From contig RAYM01000029.1 in the NCBI GenBank assembly GCA_003611805.1, positions 1 to 64,000 on the forward strand: DNA of 64,000 nucleotides, given 5' to 3'. Positions within the stretch are counted from its first letter, which is position 1. The number at the start of each line of letters is the position of its first letter. Origin of the DNA: a bacterium 1xD42-87 (GTDB taxonomy: Bacteria; Bacillota; Clostridia; Lachnospirales; Lachnospiraceae). The notes under the pieces were generated by a model. That model had not been told where the DNA came from and ran no database searches. It saw nothing but the letters and a program-made list of their open reading frames with translations. Below are positions 17,222-26,385 of this stretch, piece after piece. The position numbers and the translations under genes are program-made.

Positions 17222-18490
17222 ATGTACAAGAAAGAGACAATCTGCATACAGTCGGGGTGGAAGCCGAAGAACGGGGAGCCGCGGTTGCTCCCGATCTACC
17301 AGAGCACGACTTTTAAGTATGAGAGCTCCGAGCAGATGGGGCGGCTTTTTGATCTGGAGGAGAACGGGTATTTCTACTCCCGGTTACAGAATCCGACCAA
17401 CGACTTTGTTGCGCAGAAAATATGCGAGCTGGAGGGCGGCGTGGCGGCTATGCTCACTTCCTCCGGGCAGGCGGCAAACCATTATGCCGTTTTCAATATC
17501 TGTGAGGCAGGCGACCATGTAGTGATGAGCTCCACGGTTTACGGGGGCAGCTTCAATCTGCTTACCTGTACCATGAAGAAGATGGGAATCGAGTGTACGG
17601 TGGTGGATCCCGATGCGCCGGCCGAGGAACTGGAAAAAGCCTTTCAGGAGAATACCAGATGTGTGTTTGCGGAGACGATAGCGAATCCTGCGCTGGTTGT
17701 TCTCGACATAGAAAAATTCGCGGCGCTGGCACATGCCCATCAGGTGCCGCTGATCGTGGACAATACCTTTGCCACGCCGATCAACTGTAATCCGTTCAAA
17801 TGGGGCGCGGATATCGTGACCCATTCTACCACGAAGTATATGGACGGACATGCCATGGCTGTGGGCGGCTGTATTGTGGATTCCGGCAATTTTGACTGGG
17901 CGGCATATCCGGAAAAATTTCCCGGGCTGTGCACGCCTGACGAGTCCTATCACGGTATCGTTTACACGGAGAAATTCGGTAAGGCGGCTTACATCACGAA
18001 GGCGACGAGCCAGCTGATGCGCGATCTCGGCTCCAGCCAGTCTCCCCAGAATGCGTTTTTGTTGAATGTGGGGCTGGAGACGCTGCCCCTGCGCATGGAG
18101 AGACACTGTTATAATGCGCAGAAGTGCGCAGAATTTTTACAGAGCCATGAGAAGGTGGCGTGGGTGAATTATCCAGGACTCCCTGGGAACAAATACTACG
18201 ATCTGGCGAAAAAATATATGCCAGACGGCACTTGCGGCGTGATTTCCTTTGGTTTGAAGGGCGGCAGGGAAGCCGCCGCGAAAATGATGGATCATCTGAA
18301 GCTGGCGGCTATTGTGACGCATGTGGCGGATGCGAGGACAAGTGTCCTGCACCCGGCAAGCCATACGCACAGACAGATGAACGATGAACAGCTGAAAGAG
18401 GCGGGGGTAGCGCCTGATCTGATCAGGCTTTCGGTCGGAATCGAGCATATTGATGATATTATTGCGGATCTGGCTCAAAGCTTAGTGTGA
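17222..18490 (+). CDS. metY: O-acetylhomoserine sulfhydrylase-type PLP enzyme
   Basis: 422-residue enzyme of the Cys/Met gamma-family PLP enzymes, probably making homocysteine from O-acetylhomoserine and sulfide. YSRLQNPTNDFVAQKICELEGG is the conserved cofactor-phosphate segment, VDNTFATPINCNPFKWGADIV precedes the PLP lysine in HSTTKYMDGHAMAVGG, and the C-terminus has TSVLHPASHTHRQM and RLSVGIEHIDDI. The insertion around FPGLCTPDESYHG is typical of MetY rather than MetB/MetC. ATG 17222 follows GGAGGAAGG. The product homocysteine is the substrate of the methionine synthase at 50744. Confidence 0.9.
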   Translation: MYKKETICIQSGWKPKNGEPRLLPIYQSTTFKYESSEQMGRLFDLEENGYFYSRLQNPTNDFVAQKICELEGGVAAMLTSSGQAANHYAVFNICEAGDHVVMSSTVYGGSFNLLTCTMKKMGIECTVVDPDAPAEELEKAFQENTRCVFAETIANPALVVLDIEKFAALAHAHQVPLIVDNTFATPINCNPFKWGADIVTHSTTKYMDGHAMAVGGCIVDSGNFDWAAYPEKFPGLCTPDESYHGIVYTEKFGKAAYITKATSQLMRDLGSSQSPQNAFLLNVGLETLPLRMERHCYNAQKCAEFLQSHEKVAWVNYPGLPGNKYYDLAKKYMPDGTCGVISFGLKGGREAAAKMMDHLKLAAIVTHVADARTSVLHPASHTHRQMNDEQLKEAGVAPDLIRLSVGIEHIDDIIADLAQSLV

Positions 18491-18503
18491 AAAGGATAAT
18501 ACT

Positions 18504-19982
18504 ATGACATATCGGAAAACCTGGTTTGATTATGTGCTATGGGCGGTTTATGCTGGAATTTGCGTGACGCTTTTAGCCTATGTCGGATACTGTACCTATG
18601 CTTTCTATATCGGAGAGCCGCTCGCGAAACTTGGCGCATTTCTGCCTTTTCCGGTGCTTCTCTGTCTCTATCCGGGCATTCGGCTGTCCGCACAGGCAGT
18701 CAGAAAGCGGCACCATCTTTCCGCGCATACGGCGGCGATAGCGGAAGCGCTTGCGGTTTCCGTCTCCTTTGTATTCGGTCTTATCATAAGATTGAGGGAA
18801 GGGATCTCCATGGCATCGGTCTATGGGGCATCGTCGTCCTTTGAACCGGGAGAATATTACGAAATGGCGGTGGTGAAAGCTGGTGCGGACAGCATGGCGC
18901 TCGCGCATGGCTTGAGCGATCTGTTTGTGCGGTGTCTCCGGGTGGTATTTTCTTTTCTGGGAAACAGCATGATGGCGGCAATTCTGTTCCAGATCTTTTT
19001 GCAGATGATTATTCTTTTATATGCTTATCTTGTCGTGAGAAAGGCGGCAGGACGGTTCGCGGCGTGCACGGCGCTCCTGCTGCTGGCGTTTTCCGGGACG
19101 TTTATCCATAAAATTTATGTGATTGATACTGAGTGTTTGATGTTGGCGGTTTTGCTTGCGGGGCTCTGTCTCGTGCTCGGTTTTGTGGAAGCGGCGCTTT
19201 GTGGAAGCGGCGTTTTCGGCAGTCTGCCGGGAGCGGCGTTTCTAGGCATTGTCTTAGGTTTTTTGTGCTATCTGGAATGCGGCATGGCGGTTCTGCTTCT
19301 GTTTCTGGCAGGTCTTTTTACCGGGAAAATGCGTGTGGCTGGCGGGCGGAAGCGTATGGCCGCCAGTCTGCTGCTGGTACTGGCAGGCAGTGCGGCGGGG
19401 TTCCTGGGCTCTGTCGGGCTTGACACCTGGCTGAACGACATCAGTTTTTACCAGGGGGTTACGGATTGGACCGCGCCCTATATACAATCCTGGATGAATG
19501 GGAAAACACGCAGCGTAATCGGAACGGAATATCTGTTTTTTGCCTTGCTGTTTATTCTGGCTGCCTTTTTGGTGTTTGAGTTTATCAGGGGCGGGCGCGA
19601 GCTGGATTTTTCCCTGTGGTTTCTGCCCGGCATTTTTTTGGCACCTGTTTTTCTGATGGATGGCAGTGTTGTGGGATTAGGCGGCGCCGCGCTGTTTTTC
19701 TGGAGCGTGATGGCTGCTCTTGGGTTGAAAAATGCGGTGTTTGGCGGACAGGCGGAAGTCCTGCGTGAGAAAATAGAGGAAATTAATGCGTCGGCAGCGC
19801 CCATTCCGGCGGTGGCAGCGCCTGTGGCGGCGGCTCCGGCAAAAAAACCGCGTTTTATCGAAAATCCCCTGCCGCTTCCGAAAAAGCATGTGAAGCGGGA
19901 AATGGATTACGATTACGAGGTGGCAGAGGCGGAAATGCATTATGATGTAGAGACTGCGGAGGGAGACGATTTCGACAGATAG
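18504..19982 (+). CDS. Polytopic membrane protein with conserved C-terminal tail
   Basis: 492-residue integral membrane protein with about ten hydrophobic segments between residues 10 and 410, resembling the ArnT/GT39-like glycosyltransferase fold in layout. The extracytoplasmic loop after the third segment carries SSSFEPGEYYEMAVVKAG, where GT39 enzymes place acidic residues. A long cytoplasmic tail follows an Ala/Pro-rich linker and contains IENPLPLPKKHVKREMDYDY, which I recall in other Lachnospiraceae membrane proteins. It starts 13 bp after metY and ends at a terminator. Function is not established; a lipid-linked sugar transferase is one possibility. Confidence 0.6.
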   Translation: MTYRKTWFDYVLWAVYAGICVTLLAYVGYCTYAFYIGEPLAKLGAFLPFPVLLCLYPGIRLSAQAVRKRHHLSAHTAAIAEALAVSVSFVFGLIIRLREGISMASVYGASSSFEPGEYYEMAVVKAGADSMALAHGLSDLFVRCLRVVFSFLGNSMMAAILFQIFLQMIILLYAYLVVRKAAGRFAACTALLLLAFSGTFIHKIYVIDTECLMLAVLLAGLCLVLGFVEAALCGSGVFGSLPGAAFLGIVLGFLCYLECGMAVLLLFLAGLFTGKMRVAGGRKRMAASLLLVLAGSAAGFLGSVGLDTWLNDISFYQGVTDWTAPYIQSWMNGKTRSVIGTEYLFFALLFILAAFLVFEFIRGGRELDFSLWFLPGIFLAPVFLMDGSVVGLGGAALFFWSVMAALGLKNAVFGGQAEVLREKIEEINASAAPIPAVAAPVAAAPAKKPRFIENPLPLPKKHVKREMDYDYEVAEAEMHYDVETAEGDDFDR

Positions 19983-20015
19983 ATGGTATATATTTTATTG
20001 AATAAAGCGATACTA

Positions 20016-20048
20016 GGAGAGAACCGAAAAAAGGTTCTCTCCTTTTTT
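20016..20048 (+). terminator. Rho-independent terminator
   Basis: GGAGAGAACC (20016-20025) and GGTTCTCTCC (20033-20042) form a perfect 10-bp stem followed by TTTTTT. It ends the metY-membrane protein unit. Confidence 0.92.
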
Positions 20049-20093
20049 CGGTTATGGGTATAAAAAAGCAGAACCAGAAGGGAGAAAACATAT

Positions 20094-20831
20094 ATGGGAA
20101 GCAGCAAGAGCACGAAAAGCAAGGACAACCAGAATAAGGACGAAAACGAGAAAGACAAAAAGAGGGAAAACGAGAAACAGAAGGATGAGCGGATTGAGAA
20201 GGTCGGGCAGGTGACGCTTGATGAGAACGTGCTGCACCATAAAATTCATCTTCTCACAATCATCGGTGAAATCGAGGGGCACGACAATTTGAGCAGCAAC
20301 GCGAAAACGACCAAATATGAGCATATTCTGCCCCAGCTTGCGGCGATTGAGGACAGCGGCGAGGTGGACGGCGTGCTGATCCTGCTAAATACCATGGGCG
20401 GCGATGTGGAGGCGGGGCTTGCCATTGCGGAGATGATTGCGTCCTTAAGCAAGCCGACGGTTTCCCTTGTGCTTGGAGGGAGCCACTCGATTGGCGTACC
20501 GATTGCGGTGAGCACGGACTATTCTTATATTGTGCCGACGGGAACAATGGTCATTCATCCGGTGCGGTTAAGCGGCATGGTGATAGGCGTACAGCAGACT
20601 TTCGATTATTTCAAGCAGATACAGAACCGCATTACCGGGTTTGTGTGTGAGCACTGTAAGATTCCGAAACCTCGTCTGGAAGAACTGATGATGGAGACGG
20701 GGATGCTGACGAAGGATGTCGGGACAGTGCTTGTGGGAAGAGAGGCGGTAGAGGAAGGCATCATCTGTGAGGTTGGCGGTATCAGCGACGCCATAGGAAA
20801 GCTCCATGATATGATACCAGACAGAGTATAA
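20094..20831 (+). CDS. tepA: ClpP-like serine protease of the TepA/YmfB type
   Basis: 245-residue ClpP-fold protease. The first 40 residues are a Lys/Glu-rich, probably disordered leader; the ClpP-like core (about 50-240) includes ILLNTMGGDVEAGLAIAEMI, the nucleophile region LGGSHSIGVPIAVS and GTMVIHPVRLSG with the likely catalytic His. Bacillus TepA degrades spore proteins or helps translocation (literature is mixed). Its position directly upstream of ftsK/spoIIIE matches the tepA-spoIIIE order in Bacillus, which supports the call. The stop codon lies inside the left arm of the repeat at 20826. Confidence 0.85.
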   Translation: MGSSKSTKSKDNQNKDENEKDKKRENEKQKDERIEKVGQVTLDENVLHHKIHLLTIIGEIEGHDNLSSNAKTTKYEHILPQLAAIEDSGEVDGVLILLNTMGGDVEAGLAIAEMIASLSKPTVSLVLGGSHSIGVPIAVSTDYSYIVPTGTMVIHPVRLSGMVIGVQQTFDYFKQIQNRITGFVCEHCKIPKPRLEELMMETGMLTKDVGTVLVGREAVEEGIICEVGGISDAIGKLHDMIPDRV

Positions 20832-20945
20832 GCAGACTCGAAATGCTGTGCATTTCTCGTTCGCGTTGCTCGTCATAAAGCGTCACAGACAGTCTTACAT
20901 GCAAGCATGTATCCTGTCTCTGCCGCTTTCTGACTCTGCTTATAC
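20826..20945. repeat. 120-bp inverted-repeat element with nested hairpins
   Basis: Perfect 11-bp ends GTATAAGCAGA (20826-20836) and TCTGCTTATAC (20935-20945) enclose further hairpins, including GAAATGC-TGT-GCATTTC (20840-20856) and ACATGC-AA-GCATGT. The left end supplies the tepA stop codon. There is no coding frame. It could be a small non-autonomous element or a structured transcript end. Confidence 0.65.
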
Positions 20946-20959
20946 ACGGAAAATAAGGG

Positions 20960-20988
20960 ATGACAAGCCAAAATGAAAATGCTATACT
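20960..20988 (+). promoter_or_regulatory. Predicted promoter of ftsK
   Basis: ATGACA (20960-20965), a 17-base spacer and TATACT (20983-20988) lie 75 bp before the start of the DNA translocase gene and just after the 120-bp repeat. Confidence 0.5.
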
Positions 20989-21062
20989 AATATAGGATTT
21001 TTAGGTAACTGTTCAGAAATCGCGGAACGGTTACAAATTTTAGATACGTGTTGGAGGCAGTC

Positions 21063-23720
21063 ATGGCGGCTCAGGGTACAAGAGGGTCATCCACAAAGAG
21101 AAAAAATACAGGTGCAGGCAGGGCAAATACGACAGGCTCCCGGGCAAAGAGCCGGAGCGCAAGACAGGACGCCCCTATGGATCCGGCTGTCAGAAATGAA
21201 ATTCTGCTGATTGTGCTGGCGGCTTTTGCCCTCATTTTGTTTTTATGCAATTTTGGGGTAGTCGGTAAATTCGGCGATGTGGTGAGCAGTGTCATGTTCG
21301 GAGTTTTCGGGCTGTTGGCATATGTGGCGCCTGTCGTCATTTTTCTGATGATCGCTTTCGGCATGTTAAACGTGGGAAATCACATCGCCACGAGAAAGCT
21401 GTCTGCAGGCATTGTTTTTGTCCTTCTTCTGGGCATGGCGTTTGAGTTTTTCAGCACGAATCCCGCCGAGGCGGAAAGCTACCAGATCGCTGAGATTTAT
21501 GCCCGCTGCAGCGAAGGGCATAAGGGCGGCGGCATACTTGCCGGATCGCTCGCCTATTTGTCCTGCAAGTTTCTTGGCACAGTGGGAACGGTGCTTCTGA
21601 TTCTTGTATTAGGCATTATCTGCCTGGTGATCGTCACGGAGAAGTCGTTTATCGGCGGCGTGGCGGCAGGCGGGCGGAAAGTGTATGAGCGTTCCAGGGA
21701 AGATGCGGCATACCGCAGGGAGCGGGCGGCGAAACGCCGTGAGGAGCTGTCGGAAAGGCGGGAGCGGGAGGCAAGGGAACGCAGACAGCGTGAGGAAGAA
21801 CTGGAAAATGAAAAACTCCTTCGCATGGACAGGAAAGTTTCCGGTGTCATGTTGGATACGGCGCTGGGCAGGGAGCCGGAAAAAGCAGCGGCTGAAAAAG
21901 TGCGGGATGATATCCATGAAATTACGTTAAATTATGACGAGGAGGAAATAGATGAGCAGCCTCCGGCAAGAGCGCGGGAACAGCATTCTTACCATTACAT
22001 AGAACAGGAATCCGATGATCTTGACGAGGTCCATGTCAGCGGGACGGGGACAGAGCCGGAAATGGAGACAGAGATGGAGATGGAGCCGGAACGTCCCCAA
22101 AAGCCCATGGATTCCTATCAGCCCATGACGGGTAACCAGATGGCGGTTTCAAGCAGCAGAGAACGACCGGCAGCGGTGAGCCGTCCGGCAAAACAGCCGG
22201 AAAAAGCAGCGGCTTCTGCCGCAAAGAGCGGGAAGGACCGTTACCGTTTCCCCACGCCGGATCTTCTGGCGCCGCGAAAGACAAAGAAGGGAGCGGATTC
22301 CGACAAGGAGCTTAAGGAGACGGCGGGGCATCTGGAGCAGATTCTCGGCAATTTCGGCGTGAAAGTGAGCGTCACGCAGTACAGCAGGGGACCTTCCGTC
22401 ACCCGCTACGAGCTGCAGCCGGAGCAAGGGGTTAAAGTCAGCAAGATTGTCGGGCTTGCCGATGATATCAAGCTGAATCTTGCCGCCACGGATATCCGTA
22501 TCGAGGCACCCATTCCCGGGAAAGCGGCGGTGGGTATCGAGGTGCCAAACAAGGAAAATACGGCGGTGCCTTTCAGGGATCTGGTGGAATCGCCGGAATT
22601 TGAAAAATTCCAGGCTAACCTGATCTTTGCGGTGGGAAAGGATATCGCCGGAAAGACTGTGCTTGCAGATATAGCGAAAATGCCCCATCTTTTGATAGCG
22701 GGCGCTACCGGATCAGGAAAATCTGTCTGCATCAACACCATTATTATGGGAATTTTGTTTAAGGCGCATCCAGATGATGTAAAATTGATCATGATTGACC
22801 CGAAGGTGGTGGAGTTAAGCGTGTATAACGGCATTCCCCATCTGATGCTGCCGGTGGTGACGGACCCGAAGAAGGCGGCTGCGGCACTGCATTGGGGTGT
22901 GGCGGAAATGACCAACCGCTATAAAAAATTTGCGGATCTCAATGTCAGGGATTTAAAGGGCTATAACAAAAAAGCAGAGAGTATGCAGGCGTCGGGGGAT
23001 CCCGAAGCGCCGGAAAAGATGCCGCAGATTTTGATTATTGTGGACGAGCTGGCGGATCTGATGATGGTGTCGCCGGGGGAGGTGGAGGAATCCATCTGCC
23101 GTCTGGCACAGCTTGCGAGAGCCTGCGGCATACATCTGATCATAGCAACACAGCGTCCCTCTGTGGATGTGATCACGGGGCTTATCAAGGCGAATATGCC
23201 GAGCCGCGTTGCCTTCGCGGTGTCCAGCGGTGTGGATTCCCGCACCATTCTGGATATGGTGGGGGCGGAGAAACTTCTCGGCAAGGGGGACATGCTGTTT
23301 TATCCGCAGGGTTATCCAAAACCGGCGCGTATACAGGGACCCTTTGTCTCGGATGATGAAGTTTCCAATGTGGTGGAGTTTTTGAAGGACTATGCGCCTG
23401 AGAGTGCGGCTGACGAGGCGGTGGAGGAACAGATCAACAGTATTGCCGTGGAGTCGGGAGCATCCGGGACGTCCGGCGGAGCGGGCGACGCGGATTCAGC
23501 GTATGACGAATACTTCGCGGAGGCTGGTCGGTTTATCATTGAAAAGGACAAGGCTTCCATCGGTATGCTGCAGCGCATGTTTAAGATCGGCTTTAACCGT
23601 GCAGCGCGCATCATGGACCAGCTTAGCGACGCCGGGGTAGTGGGCGAGGAAGAGGGCACGAAACCGCGAAAGATTCTGATGAGCGCGGCGGAGTTTGAAC
23701 ATTTGCTTGGAAAAGAGTGA
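21063..23720 (+). CDS. ftsK: DNA translocase FtsK/SpoIIIE
   Basis: 885-residue membrane-anchored ATPase that pumps DNA through the division or sporulation septum. Four hydrophobic segments occupy about residues 45-180. A long acidic and basic linker follows (about 190-400), then the motor: alpha/beta domains with [17 protein letters not shown] (Walker A) and [13 protein letters not shown] (Walker B), and [14 protein letters not shown]. The winged-helix gamma domain (about 820-885) carries [23 protein letters not shown], which reads polarity sequences. ATG 21063 is chosen because GGAGG lies 5 bases before it; an upstream GTG at 21048 has none. The gene ends in the stem of repeat copy A. Confidence 0.95.
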   Translation: MAAQGTRGSSTKRKNTGAGRANTTGSRAKSRSARQDAPMDPAVRNEILLIVLAAFALILFLCNFGVVGKFGDVVSSVMFGVFGLLAYVAPVVIFLMIAFGMLNVGNHIATRKLSAGIVFVLLLGMAFEFFSTNPAEAESYQIAEIYARCSEGHKGGGILAGSLAYLSCKFLGTVGTVLLILVLGIICLVIVTEKSFIGGVAAGGRKVYERSREDAAYRRERAAKRREELSERREREARERRQREEELENEKLLRMDRKVSGVMLDTALGREPEKAAAEKVRDDIHEITLNYDEEEIDEQPPARAREQHSYHYIEQESDDLDEVHVSGTGTEPEMETEMEMEPERPQKPMDSYQPMTGNQMAVSSSRERPAAVSRPAKQPEKAAASAAKSGKDRYRFPTPDLLAPRKTKKGADSDKELKETAGHLEQILGNFGVKVSVTQYSRGPSVTRYELQPEQGVKVSKIVGLADDIKLNLAATDIRIEAPIPGKAAVGIEVPNKENTAVPFRDLVESPEFEKFQANLIFAVGKDIAGKTVLADIAKMPHLLIAGATGSGKSVCINTIIMGILFKAHPDDVKLIMIDPKVVELSVYNGIPHLMLPVVTDPKKAAAALHWGVAEMTNRYKKFADLNVRDLKGYNKKAESMQASGDPEAPEKMPQILIIVDELADLMMVSPGEVEESICRLAQLARACGIHLIIATQRPSVDVITGLIKANMPSRVAFAVSSGVDSRTILDMVGAEKLLGKGDMLFYPQGYPKPARIQGPFVSDDEVSNVVEFLKDYAPESAADEAVEEQINSIAVESGASGTSGGAGDADSAYDEYFAEAGRFIIEKDKASIGMLQRMFKIGFNRAARIMDQLSDAGVVGEEEGTKPRKILMSAAEFEHLLGKE

Positions 23721-23808
23721 GAAGTACTTCTAAAGACATCCAGCCATAGGACGGGATGCCAAGAAGTACTAAACTTCACTCAGGAGAATGCTTAAAACAG
23801 CATTCTCC
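23717..23808 (+). repeat. Intercistronic double hairpin, copy A
   Basis: The first stem pairs AGTACTTCT (23723-23731) with AGAAGTACT (23762-23770) around a partly paired interior (ACATC...GGATG). The second pairs GGAGAATGCT (23783-23792) with AGCATTCTCC (23799-23808). The repeat begins in the ftsK stop codon and ends 24 bases before fhs. The first stem is nearly identical to copies at 32890 and 54991. Confidence 0.85.
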
Positions 23809-23831
23809 GCATGGAATGAAAGGTAGAAAAT

Positions 23832-25502
23832 ATGAAAACAGATATTGAGATCGCGCAGGCAGCGGAGCTTACCCCGATTGCGGAGGTGGCAGGACAGCTT
23901 GGCATTGAACAGGAAGAGCTGGAGGTTTACGGCAGATATAAGGCGAAACTTTCGGAAGAATACATAGAGAAGATCAAAAAGAACCCGGAGGGACGGCTGA
24001 TTCTGGTGACGGCGATCAATCCTACGCCTGCGGGGGAAGGAAAAACCACGATTACCGTGGGACTTGGGCAGGCTTTCGCCAGACTCGGGAAAAAGGCGGT
24101 CATTGCCCTGCGGGAGCCTTCTCTTGGACCGTGCTTCGGCATCAAGGGTGGCGCGGCGGGCGGCGGTTATTCCCAGGTCGTGCCGATGGAGGACTTAAAT
24201 CTCCATTTTACAGGTGATTTTCATGCAATTACCGCCGCGAACAATCTGCTGGCTGCGCTTCTGGACAATCATATCCAGCAGGGAAACCTGCTGCGGATTG
24301 ATCCGAGACAGATCGTATGGAAGCGATGTCTTGATATGAACGACAGGGCGCTTCGCAATATTGTGATCGGTATGGGAGGCAAGGCAAACGGCATGGTGCG
24401 TGAGGACCACTTCATCATTACCGTTGCCTCAGAGATTATGGCGATTCTCTGTCTCGCTTCGGATTTTAAGGATCTGAAGGAACGTCTGTCGCGGATTATC
24501 GTTGCCTACGATTATTCCGGAGAGCCTGTGACGGCGAAAGATCTGCAGGCGGTGGGTGCGATGGCCGCGCTTTTGAAGGATGCCATGAAGCCTAACCTGA
24601 TCCAGACGCTGGAACATACGCCGGCGCTTGTGCACGGCGGGCCTTTCGCCAATATCGCCCATGGCTGCAACTCCGTAATGGCGACAAAGACTGCGCTTAA
24701 GATGGCGGATTATGTCATTACGGAAGCGGGTTTCGGTGCGGATCTGGGGGCGGAGAAATTCTTTGACATCAAATGCCGCATGGCGGACTTAAAGCCGGAC
24801 GCGGTCGTGCTTGTTGCCACCGTGAGGGCGCTTAAATATAACGGCGGCGTGGCGAAGGAGGATCTGGCCAGAAAGGATATGAAGGCGCTGCAGGCGGGTA
24901 TCGTGAATCTTGAGAAACATATTTCGAACATCCATAAATACGGGGTGCCCATTGTGGTTGCGCTGAACGCCTTTGCTTCGGATACACAGGAAGAAATCGA
25001 CTATGTGCAGAAGTTTTGTGAGGACAGGGACTGTGAGTTTTCCCTCGCGGAAGTCTGGGAGAAAGGCGGGGAGGGCGGCACAATCCTTGCGGGAAAGGTG
25101 CTGGATACGCTGGAACATAAGAGAAGCTTCTTTGAACCGCTCTACGGTGACGAAATATCGCTGACAGAAAAGATTCATACGGTAGCGTCGGAGATTTACG
25201 GCGCGGGCGGCGTGACTTACACGGCTGTGGCGAAAAGGCAGCTGGAGAAACTGGAGCGCGCGGGGTTCGGGAGACTGCCTGTCTGCATCGCAAAGACACA
25301 GTATTCGCTCTCGGATGACCCGAAACTGTTAGGGCGTCCGGTCGGTTTTGAGATGCATGTGCGGGAGGTCTACGTGTCGGCGGGCGCGGGCTTTGTCGTT
25401 GCGCTGACGGGCGATGTGATGACCATGCCCGGGCTGCCGAAGACACCGGCGGCATACCGGATCGACGTGGATGACGATGGGAAGATTGTGGGATTATTCT
25501 AG
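23832..25502 (+). CDS. fhs: Formate-tetrahydrofolate ligase
   Basis: 556-residue ATP-dependent enzyme joining formate to tetrahydrofolate, giving 10-formyl-THF; normal family length. The P-loop is [18 protein letters not shown], followed by [23 protein letters not shown] and the folate-site segment [37 protein letters not shown] and the C-terminal [15 protein letters not shown] are conserved. It lies just upstream of folD, so formate can be carried to the methylene level by adjacent genes. This fits purine and methionine supply, and acetogenesis cannot be judged from this window. Confidence 0.97.
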   Translation: MKTDIEIAQAAELTPIAEVAGQLGIEQEELEVYGRYKAKLSEEYIEKIKKNPEGRLILVTAINPTPAGEGKTTITVGLGQAFARLGKKAVIALREPSLGPCFGIKGGAAGGGYSQVVPMEDLNLHFTGDFHAITAANNLLAALLDNHIQQGNLLRIDPRQIVWKRCLDMNDRALRNIVIGMGGKANGMVREDHFIITVASEIMAILCLASDFKDLKERLSRIIVAYDYSGEPVTAKDLQAVGAMAALLKDAMKPNLIQTLEHTPALVHGGPFANIAHGCNSVMATKTALKMADYVITEAGFGADLGAEKFFDIKCRMADLKPDAVVLVATVRALKYNGGVAKEDLARKDMKALQAGIVNLEKHISNIHKYGVPIVVALNAFASDTQEEIDYVQKFCEDRDCEFSLAEVWEKGGEGGTILAGKVLDTLEHKRSFFEPLYGDEISLTEKIHTVASEIYGAGGVTYTAVAKRQLEKLERAGFGRLPVCIAKTQYSLSDDPKLLGRPVGFEMHVREVYVSAGAGFVVALTGDVMTMPGLPKTPAAYRIDVDDDGKIVGLF

Positions 25503-25539
25503 AGTGAAAAGAATTTCTCGGAAAGAAAGGGTGACAAAA

Positions 25540-26370
25540 ATGCCACAGATTATAGACGGAAAAGCGATATCGGCGCAGATTAAGGATGAGGTGAAGGAGC
25601 GGGTTGCGGCGCTTGCCGCGCAGGGGAAAAAGGTGTGCCTTGCGGTGATACAGGTGGGAAACGACCCGGCGTCCAGCGTTTATGTGGGAAATAAGAAGAA
25701 GGCATGCGCTTATGTGGGAATCGAATCTCTCGCCTATGAGCTTGCTGAGGAGACGACGCAGGAGGAACTTTTGGATCTGATCCGGGAATTGAATGCAAGG
25801 GAAGATGTGAACGGCATTCTGGTACAGCTTCCCCTGCCAAAACAGATTGACGAGGATGCGGTGATCCGCGCCATTGACCCGAAAAAGGATGTGGACGGCT
25901 TCCATCCCCAGAGCGTGGGCGCGCTCTGTATCGGACAGCCGGGCTTTGTGTCCTGCACGCCTGCCGGAATTATCCAGCTTTTGAAACGCTCGGGAATCGA
26001 GATTTCTGGCAAAGAGTGCGTGGTTATCGGCAGAAGCAATATCGTCGGTAAGCCCATGGCGCTTCTGCTGCTTCGGGAAAACGGCACGGTGACGGTGTGT
26101 CATTCCCGGACAAAGGACTTAAAGGAAGTGGCGAAGCGCGCCGACATTCTGGTGGTGGCGGTAGGGAAGCCGAAAATGATCACCAGAGAGTATGTGAAGG
26201 AGGGCGCGGTGGTGATTGACGTCGGCATTCACCGAAATGAAAATAATAAACTCTGCGGAGACGTGGATTATGAGGATGTGGCGCCTGTCTGCAGCGCGAT
26301 TACGCCGGTGCCCGGCGGTGTCGGACCCATGACGATCGCCATGCTCATGTATAACTGTGCAAATTCATGA
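25540..26370 (+). CDS. folD: Bifunctional methylene-THF dehydrogenase/cyclohydrolase FolD
   Basis: 276-residue cytoplasmic enzyme interconverting 10-formyl- and 5,10-methylene-THF with NADP. The conserved catalytic region YVGNKKKACAYVGIES contains the active-site Tyr and Lys, followed by GILVQLPLPKQIDED and the PKKDVDGFHP motif. The dinucleotide-binding segment is VIGRSNIVGKPMALLLL, and the protein ends with PVPGGVGPMTIAMLMYN. The start at ATG 25540 lies 37 bp after fhs and matches the family N-terminus; the frame upstream lies within fhs. Confidence 0.96.
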   Translation: MPQIIDGKAISAQIKDEVKERVAALAAQGKKVCLAVIQVGNDPASSVYVGNKKKACAYVGIESLAYELAEETTQEELLDLIRELNAREDVNGILVQLPLPKQIDEDAVIRAIDPKKDVDGFHPQSVGALCIGQPGFVSCTPAGIIQLLKRSGIEISGKECVVIGRSNIVGKPMALLLLRENGTVTVCHSRTKDLKEVAKRADILVVAVGKPKMITREYVKEGAVVIDVGIHRNENNKLCGDVDYEDVAPVCSAITPVPGGVGPMTIAMLMYNCANS

Positions 26371-26385
26371 AGAAGGGAACTGCCT

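Noticed and set aside
23832..26370. Wood-Ljungdahl pathway gene cluster around fhs and folD
   Set aside because: Only the two general folate genes are present; no acsABCDE, metF or formate dehydrogenase genes are in the window.
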